This document shows, piece by piece, positions 6,872 to 10,907 of a DNA stretch of 10,907 bases (position 1 is the stretch's first letter; the number at the start of each line of letters is the position of its first letter). Below the pieces are notes generated by a model. The model made no database searches. It was given only the letters and a program-made list of their open reading frames with translations, and had not been told where the DNA came from. The DNA is from Nitrospirota bacterium (GTDB lineage Bacteria; Nitrospirota; Thermodesulfovibrionia; Thermodesulfovibrionales; UBA6898), in contig JAJYLU010000023.1 in assembly GCA_021787505.1 (NCBI GenBank), forward strand, positions 1 to 10,907. Direction: 5' to 3'. The position numbers and the translations under genes were made by a program.

Positions 6872-6887
6872 TATGACTTGCGTCATA
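6872..6887. promoter_or_regulatory. CRP/FNR-type palindromic operator between divergent units
   Basis: TATGAC (6872-6877), spacer TTGC, GTCATA (6882-6887) is a perfect 6-bp inverted repeat with a 4-nt spacer, the geometry of FNR/DNR-type sites (TTGAC/T-N4-A/GTCAA) with one change per half-site. It is centred about 73 bp upstream of the predicted start of the DsbC-like gene, compatible with class I activation, and about 138 bp upstream of the divergent start. It is followed by an A7T6 tract. The regulator is not in the window. Confidence 0.5.
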
Positions 6888-6937
6888 AAAAAATTTTTTG
6901 ACTCGGCGATTTCATAATGATTTCCTCACGCGCTTTG

Positions 6938-6946
6938 TGCTATAAT
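6938..6946 (+). promoter_or_regulatory. Extended -10 promoter of the DsbC-like selenoprotein gene
   Basis: TGCTATAAT is an exact extended -10 element. No good -35 lies at 17-18 nt, as is common for extended -10 promoters. Transcription is predicted to begin near 6953, which is the favoured GTG start codon itself; this suggests a leaderless or nearly leaderless mRNA. Confidence 0.55.
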
Positions 6947-6952
6947 CTTTTC

Positions 6953-7729
6953 GTGCGAAAAATTCTATTGATAGCTGCCGTCCTCTCACTTGCGGTCTTT
7001 TTGGGGCGCGGGAGTGCGCAGGCCTTTCCAAAAGGGGAGGAGAAAAAATGCAGCGAATGTCACACCCTCACCACTGACCAGGCCCAAGAGGTGCTGAAGC
7101 CGTTCGCACCGGACGTCAAGGTCCTCTATATCAAACCGTCCCCTCTGATAGGCATCTGGCAGATCGCGATAGAATCCGGCGGCAGGAAAAACATCGTGTA
7201 TCTCGATTACTCGAAAAAAATGCTTGTCCTCGGCAATCTTATCGATGCGAAAACGAAGGTCAACTATTCCAAGGAAAGCTTCGAAGAATTAAATAAAGTT
7301 GACGTCTCGCAGATACCGCTCGGCAACGCGCTTGTGATGGGAGACAAGGAGGCGAAGCACAAGATCATCGTCTTCGACGACCCTGAGTGACCGTTCTGCG
7401 CACGACTTCATCAGGAGATGAAGAAGGTTCTGGAAAAGAGGAAGGACATCGCCTTTTATATATTGCTGTACCCTCTTCCGATGCATGCGGACTCTGCCCG
7501 GATAGCAAAGGCCATACAATGCAAAAAGTCCCTCTCGCTCCTTGAAGAGGCATTTGAGAAAAAGAAGATCCCCGATCCGACGTGCGAGACCTCTGCAATC
7601 GACGACAATATTAAGCTCGGCCAGAAACTCGGGATCAACGGTACGCCCGCGCTCATCTTTCCCGACGGCGTGAATGTCGCGGGAGCCATGACGGCCGACG
7701 ATATCATCAAGAAGATAGACAAGAAATAA
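6953..7729 (+). CDS. DsbC-like periplasmic thioredoxin-fold selenoprotein with in-frame UGA (Sec146)
   Basis: The 258-codon frame is interrupted only by TGA at 7388-7390. The GTG at 6953 gives a clean signal peptide (RK, hydrophobic core, ...GSAQA, cleavage near residue 24); the ATG at 6917 lies upstream of the -10. The mature protein begins with CSECH (Cys33, Cys36, His37), a possible c-type heme site, then a DsbC-like dimerisation/linker region. The thioredoxin domain has IVFDDPE-U-PFC, where relatives have DPxCPFC: the UGA replaces the first catalytic Cys, leaving Cys149. Downstream are the cis-Pro loop GTP (Thr231-Pro232) and Cys190/Cys211, spaced like the structural disulfide of DsbC. 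Similarity continues in the same frame without a shift, and a SECIS-like hairpin follows. Likely role: disulfide reductase or isomerase in the periplasm. The alternative is a nonsense mutation or a base error. Confidence 0.83.
7406..7423 (+). promoter_or_regulatory. Candidate bacterial SECIS element
   Basis: CTTCATC (7406-7412) and GATGAAG (7417-7423) form a perfect 7-bp stem closing the tetraloop AGGA (7413-7416). The loop begins 22 nt after the UGA at 7388-7390, inside the 16-37 nt spacing used to describe bacterial SECIS elements, and the loop has G among its first two bases (7414), another stated rule. Outer pairs A7402-T7428 and C7403-G7427 could extend it past an internal loop. It lies within coding sequence, as bacterial SECIS elements do. 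SelB binding is inferred. Confidence 0.75.
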
Positions 7730-7763
7730 TTTCTTCCTTGCCGGCTCAAAATCCTTTTTCATA

Positions 7764-7793
7764 TTGACAGGGATTTTTGTCCGAAGATAATAT
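7764..7793 (+). promoter_or_regulatory. Promoter of the tRNA-Leu gene
   Basis: Perfect -35 TTGACA (7764-7769) and -10 TAATAT (7788-7793) are separated by 18 nt; ATAATA at 17 nt is an equal reading. The predicted start near 7800 is only a couple of bases before the mature tRNA 5' end. Confidence 0.75.
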
Positions 7794-7801
7794 AGTAGGT
7801 T

Positions 7802-7888
7802 GCCGAAGTGGCGGAACTGGCAGACGCGCTAGGTTCAGGGTCTAGTGGTGGAAACGCCGTGGGGGTTCGAGTCCCCCCTTCGGCACCA
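7802..7888 (+). tRNA. tRNA-Leu (anticodon CAG)
   Basis: The acceptor stem GCCGAAG (7802-7808) pairs with CTTCGGC (7878-7884), followed by discriminator A and an encoded CCA (7886-7888). The anticodon stem CTAGG/TCTAG encloses the loop TTCAGGG with anticodon CAG (7836-7838), reading CUG. A long variable arm (TGGTGGAAACGCCGT region) marks a class II tRNA, and GGGGGTTCGAGTCCCCC is the T arm. Total length is 87 nt. It is a single gene with its own promoter and terminator. Confidence 0.97.
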
Positions 7889-7903
7889 AGGTTGAATTCC
7901 TCA

Positions 7904-7938
7904 GGTATTCGCAAAACGCCGATACCGCTATTTTTTTT
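7904..7938 (+). terminator. Rho-independent terminator of tRNA-Leu
   Basis: GGTATTCGC (7904-7912) pairs with the CGCCGATACC region up to 7926, giving about 9 positions with one mismatch and one G-U around an A-rich loop. Eight T follow at 7931-7938. It lies 15 nt after the CCA end. Confidence 0.8.
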
Positions 7939-7970
7939 CTAGAACCGGGAAGGTCCGCCTTCCGCTACTC

Positions 7971-9554
7971 TCAGCGGTCGAGGGCGTCGCGCACCTTTTT
8001 CGCCAGCGTCCTGAGTGAAAGGGGCTTCTGGAGGAACTGTCCTGTCTCGACCTCCCTGCCGCTTGGCTGGAGAAGGTTGTCCGCATATCCCGACATAAAT
8101 ACCACCTTGAGAGAAGGGTCGGCGCGTCTTAGCAATTCGGCGAGATCCCTCCCGTTCATGCCGGGCATGACCACATCGGTCAGGAGAAGATCGACCTTTC
8201 CCCTCTCTGCCTGAAAAAGCCGAATCGCATCTTCGCCGCACGAAGCCGCAAGGACGCGGTATCCGAGAGGTTCGAGTGCATCGACGACCAGCCGCCGAAG
8301 TGACGCCTCATCATCCACCACGAGGACCGTCTCGCTGCCCCCTTTCACCTCTCCTGTCTCCTCCGCAGGCTCCTCTTGCGCCGTCCCTTCATAAGCCGGG
8401 AAATAGATCGTAAAGACAGTCCCTTTGCCGTCCCCGGTCGATACCGTGATAGCGCCCTCGTGCTGTTTCACGATGCCGTAGACCGTGGAGAGGCCGAGGC
8501 CGCTACCCTTTGCCTTGGTGGTATAATAGGGCTCGAATATCCGTTCTGCCACATCCTGTCTCATGCCTTCACCCGTGTCAGAAACCATGAGGATAACGTA
8601 TTTCCCCGCAATAAGTCCCGGGGGAACCCCTGCAACGCCCTGCTCGAGTTTCACATCTGCGGTCTCGATGGTGAGTTTTCCGCCGTACGGCATCGCGTCC
8701 CTAGCATTCACGGCAAGGTTGAGAAGGATCTGTTCGATCTGCCCCCGGTCCGCAATTATGCTCCTCACCGGCCTTTCGGTGTGGAGCGCCAGGATGATGT
8801 CCTCGCCGATCATCCTCCTCAACATCTTGAACATGTCCTCGATGACGTGATTGATATTCACCGGCTTCATCTCGAGGACCTGTTTGCGGCTGAAGGCAAG
8901 GAGCTGTCTCGTAAGCACGGCAGCCTTTTCACCCGCAAGCCTGATCGTTCTCAAGGCAGGCGCCATCTTACTGTCGGCCGGAAGGCTGTCCAGGAGGATC
9001 TCGCTGTATCCGATAATAGCAGAGAGGAGATTGTTAAAGTCGTGGGCGATACCGCCCGCAAGCCGGCCAACCGACTCCAGTTTCTGTGAACGGACGAGCT
9101 CAGCCCTCAAGGTCTCTTTCTCCTGCTCGATCCTCCTTTGCCCGGTTACGTCGATGCCTGTGGGGACGACATATTCCACATTTCCTTCGGAATCCAGCAG
9201 CGCGGTGTTCGACCAGGCAATAAGGATGCGCCGTCCATTTTTTGCGATCCAACAGTTTTCATGACTGCTCGGAAAGAGGCCGGCCGAAAGGCGGACAAAG
9301 ACCCCCCTCACACTCTCGACCTCCTCCGGGGGGATCAGTATGTCCCAAACGTACTTCCCTTTTACCTCGGCAAAGGAATAGCCGGTGGCCTTCTCGCATG
9401 AGCGGTTGAAGCGGACGATACGTCCCTCTTTGTCGAGGACGAGCACGAGGGCATCCACAGTATCGAGGACAGCCGAGATGAAATCGCGCTCCCACTCAAG
9501 CGTCCTCTCCGGCGTATCCCCCTCACCCGCTGGTACGTTTTCCGTATTCGACAT
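7971..9554 (-). CDS. PAS-domain hybrid sensor histidine kinase with C-terminal receiver
   Basis: A 527-residue protein with no signal peptide or membrane segment, so a cytoplasmic sensor. Order: PAS domain (about 25-140; FNRSCEKATGYSFAEVKGK, ending in GIDVTGQRRIEQEK), HisKA with GGIAHDFNNLL and phosphoacceptor His171, then an HATPase domain with the N box LNLAVNARDAM (Asn279/Asn283), G1 SDTGEGM (Asp326) and G2 GSGLGLSTVYG (350-360). A receiver domain (about 408-525) has Asp414/Asp415, phosphoacceptor Asp460 in LLLTDVVMPGMNG, Ser488 and Lys510. All catalytic residues are intact. The PAS ligand is unknown; no heme- or flavin-diagnostic residues are evident. No output regulator is adjacent, so phosphate may pass to an unlinked HPt or regulator, or the receiver may act as an internal brake. 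Confidence 0.95.
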   Translation of the reverse strand: MSNTENVPAGEGDTPERTLEWERDFISAVLDTVDALVLVLDKEGRIVRFNRSCEKATGYSFAEVKGKYVWDILIPPEEVESVRGVFVRLSAGLFPSSHENCWIAKNGRRILIAWSNTALLDSEGNVEYVVPTGIDVTGQRRIEQEKETLRAELVRSQKLESVGRLAGGIAHDFNNLLSAIIGYSEILLDSLPADSKMAPALRTIRLAGEKAAVLTRQLLAFSRKQVLEMKPVNINHVIEDMFKMLRRMIGEDIILALHTERPVRSIIADRGQIEQILLNLAVNARDAMPYGGKLTIETADVKLEQGVAGVPPGLIAGKYVILMVSDTGEGMRQDVAERIFEPYYTTKAKGSGLGLSTVYGIVKQHEGAITVSTGDGKGTVFTIYFPAYEGTAQEEPAEETGEVKGGSETVLVVDDEASLRRLVVDALEPLGYRVLAASCGEDAIRLFQAERGKVDLLLTDVVMPGMNGRDLAELLRRADPSLKVVFMSGYADNLLQPSGREVETGQFLQKPLSLRTLAKKVRDALDR

Positions 9555-9561
9555 GGTCCTA

Positions 9562-9567
9562 ATTATA
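9562..9567 (-). promoter_or_regulatory. Candidate -10 element of the kinase gene
   Basis: Read on the - strand, an exact TATAAT (9567-9562) ends 7 nt before the ATG at 9554, placing the predicted transcription start at or next to the start codon. No convincing -35 is present. An AGGA (9559-9556) sits 2 nt before the ATG, too close for normal initiation. Chance occurrence is possible. Confidence 0.35.
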
Positions 9568-9918
9568 GTTTACCCTCTTTTTCTCAGCCGGACTACATGA
9601 GCTGTACAGCAAGGGGCACTTACCCGCGTTTGACAGCGAAGTCATTCATTGATAAAAGGAATATGATAGTCTATTGCTGCGTCGAATAAACCTTAATGAT
9701 GCATAACTTAGAAACGGACATGCTGAAAAAAGCCATAAAAGCGGCAGGAATTGGCTGTGATTCACATAAACGCGGATATCACATTGAGTGACTTTCCGAA
9801 GAAGGTTGGCCGGTCACACACGGGGATCTTGAGGAGCCGCTGATTATGGACTTTTTTCACCACGTCCGCCTTCTTTGTTGCGGTTACTTTTGCAACTGCA
9901 AGGTAAATACTCGGTGAG
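9568..9918. other. Intergenic region without a supported gene
   Basis: Nothing here is convincing as a gene. Items seen: a 10-bp palindrome GCTGTACAGC (9601-9610); a possible + strand promoter TTGACA (9630-9635) with TAAAAG 17 nt later; a 31-codon frame at 9696-9791 without a ribosome site, after whose TGA the same frame stays open for roughly 40 further codons; and a hairpin just before the GH43 gene, TTGCGGTT (9878-9885) with AACTGCAA (9894-9901), 8 bp including one G-U, with no U-tract. The frame around 9696-9915 may be a decayed coding remnant, but I do not recognise it. Confidence 0.5.
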
Positions 9919-9933
9919 GTGCTGGCTGACGAA

Positions 9934-10893
9934 ATGATCTTTAAAACAATCGCAGCTTTTGTCCTTTTTCTCCAAGCGACAGCCGTATTTTCTCCGAAAG
10001 AGGCATGTGCCGAAAAGGCTTACACAAACCCCGTGCTCGTCGATACCCTTTCAAGCCCGCATATGGGAACTATGGGCATCGGAGACCCGGCCGTAATATT
10101 TTTTGAAGGAAAATATTATCTCTACCCCACCGGAGACAACCACGGCTATGACGTCTATATTTCTACAGACCTCGTCCACTGGGAGAAGGGGCCGAGGGTT
10201 TTTCGTTCCAAGGAGTCGGGTGTCTGGGCACCGGATGTCCTCTATAATCCCCCCGACCGAAAATTCTATCTCTATTACACAGTCAACCGGCGTGTCGGGG
10301 TTGCGGTAGCGGACAGACCGGACGGGACCTTCAGAGACCTTGGCGCTCTGGTCGAGCACGCGATAGATGCGGATATGTTCCTCGATGAAGACGGCAGATA
10401 CTACCTTTATTATGCCACGTATCCGAAATTCGGGATATATGTGCAGCAGATGGAAGGCCCGATAACAAAAAAGGGAGAGCCCATCCTGCTCATCCGGCCC
10501 GATGAGGCATGGGAAAAGAAAGGTGAGCCGATCACCGAGGCCCCGTGGATGCTGAAACATCATGGGACGTACCATCTTCTCTATTCGGGCGGAGGCGCCA
10601 ATACCCGCTATTATGCCATCGGATACGCAACCTCGAAGAGCCCCCTCGGTCCCTTCGTCAAGTATCCGGGCAATCCGATGATGAAAGAAGGCTGCGGCGT
10701 CTACGGTCCAGGGCATTGCAGTGTGATCGAAACGCCCGGAGGGAAATTATGGATTATCTACCATCAAAAAAAAGACGGCTTGAAAGACTGGGACCGCATG
10801 ATCTGCATAGACCCTCTCTGGTTCGATGACCAGGGGGTCCTGCATGGAAGGGCCACCCGCGGGACACCGGAGCCTGCACCTGTGACGAACTGA
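9934..10893 (+). CDS. Secreted GH43-type glycoside hydrolase (arabinosidase/xylosidase-like)
   Basis: The protein has 319 residues from the ATG at 9934. The frame extends to a GTG at 9919, but that would put Asp and Glu before the signal peptide; neither start has a good ribosome site. The signal peptide (MIFK, hydrophobic core, ...EACA) predicts export. The five-bladed propeller pattern shows repeated YYLYP, FYLYYT, YYLYYAT, YHLLYSGG strands. The GH43 triad is present (numbered from 9934): base Asp51 in IGDPAV, Asp145 in AIDADMFLDEDG, and acid Glu202 in ITEAPWML. GPGHCSVI carries the central-cavity His of the family. GH43 enzymes cleave arabinose- or xylose-containing polysaccharides; the subfamily and substrate cannot be told here. 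No sugar transporter or other carbohydrate gene is nearby, so its role is open. Confidence 0.85.
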   Translation: MIFKTIAAFVLFLQATAVFSPKEACAEKAYTNPVLVDTLSSPHMGTMGIGDPAVIFFEGKYYLYPTGDNHGYDVYISTDLVHWEKGPRVFRSKESGVWAPDVLYNPPDRKFYLYYTVNRRVGVAVADRPDGTFRDLGALVEHAIDADMFLDEDGRYYLYYATYPKFGIYVQQMEGPITKKGEPILLIRPDEAWEKKGEPITEAPWMLKHHGTYHLLYSGGGANTRYYAIGYATSKSPLGPFVKYPGNPMMKEGCGVYGPGHCSVIETPGGKLWIIYHQKKDGLKDWDRMICIDPLWFDDQGVLHGRATRGTPEPAPVTN

Positions 10894-10907
10894 CTCCCGC
10901 GTCCATT

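Noticed and set aside
6917-6952. ATG 6917 as start of the DsbC-like gene.
   Set aside because: The exact extended -10 lies downstream of it, it has no ribosome site, and it would add residues before a clean signal peptide.
7418-7729. C-terminal half of the DsbC-like protein as a separate gene starting at ATG 7418, or the whole locus as a pseudogene.
   Set aside because: The ATG directly abuts AGGAG with no usable spacing, and the product would lack any catalytic Cys/Sec pair. The frame is unbroken apart from one TGA at the catalytic position, and there are no other lesions.
7948-7963. GGAAGG...CCTTCC hairpin as terminator of the kinase gene on the - strand.
   Set aside because: On that strand it is not followed by a T-tract; only an isolated 6-bp stem is present.
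9601-9610. GCTGTACAGC palindrome as a LexA-type or other operator.
   Set aside because: The half-sites abut with no spacer, unlike LexA boxes, and a 10-bp palindrome is expected by chance at this scale.
9789-9791. Second in-frame UGA as a selenocysteine codon.
   Set aside because: No CxxC-like context, no properly spaced SECIS-like hairpin and no ribosome site for the frame.
1-10907. CRISPR array, insertion sequence, prophage, integrase or attachment site beside the tRNA-Leu.
   Set aside because: No regularly spaced repeats, no transposase or integrase-like frame, and no second copy of the tRNA 3' end was seen in the window.

Overview
The window looks like chromosomal DNA of a Gram-negative, probably anaerobic or microaerobic bacterium: it has a TonB-dependent outer-membrane receptor, a TonB protein, a DsrE/F/H-TusA sulfur-relay set and a periplasmic DsbC-like protein with a CxxCH motif. 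From memory, that combination and the style of the proteins suggest Nitrospirota or a deltaproteobacterial lineage, but no marker here settles it.

Positions 1-3747 (+ strand) are a cobalamin-linked block. It holds the 3' part of a CobC-like histidine phosphatase, a cobalamin riboswitch whose first helix starts inside that gene and whose variable region carries a long imperfect inverted repeat, a BtuB-like TonB-dependent receptor, and a TonB protein. The tonB stop codon abuts the stop of a convergent exported DUF4139-type protein (3748-5205, - strand).

Positions 5276-6777 (- strand) are a compact sulfur-relay operon with a near-consensus promoter, the genes dsrH/tusB-like, dsrE/tusD-like, dsrF/tusC-like and tusA, and a terminator. 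Diverging from it, on the + strand, is the most striking gene of the window: a DsbC-like thioredoxin-fold protein (6953-7729) in which an in-frame TGA (7388-7390) sits exactly at the first Cys of the catalytic CxxC. It reads Sec-Pro-Phe-Cys if decoded, and a perfect 7-bp stem with an AGGA loop follows at a spacing suitable for a bacterial SECIS element. I interpret it as a periplasmic selenoprotein. A CRP/FNR-type palindrome lies between the two divergent units.

Positions 7764-7938 hold a complete tRNA-Leu(CAG) gene with promoter and terminator. A PAS hybrid histidine kinase with a C-terminal receiver (7971-9554, - strand) follows. After a gap of about 380 bp with no supported gene, the window ends with a secreted GH43-type glycosidase (9934-10893, + strand).

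Four other genes here (phosphatase, receptor, kinase, GH43) end normally in TGA. UGA is therefore a stop in this genome, and any read-through at 7388 must be context-dependent.
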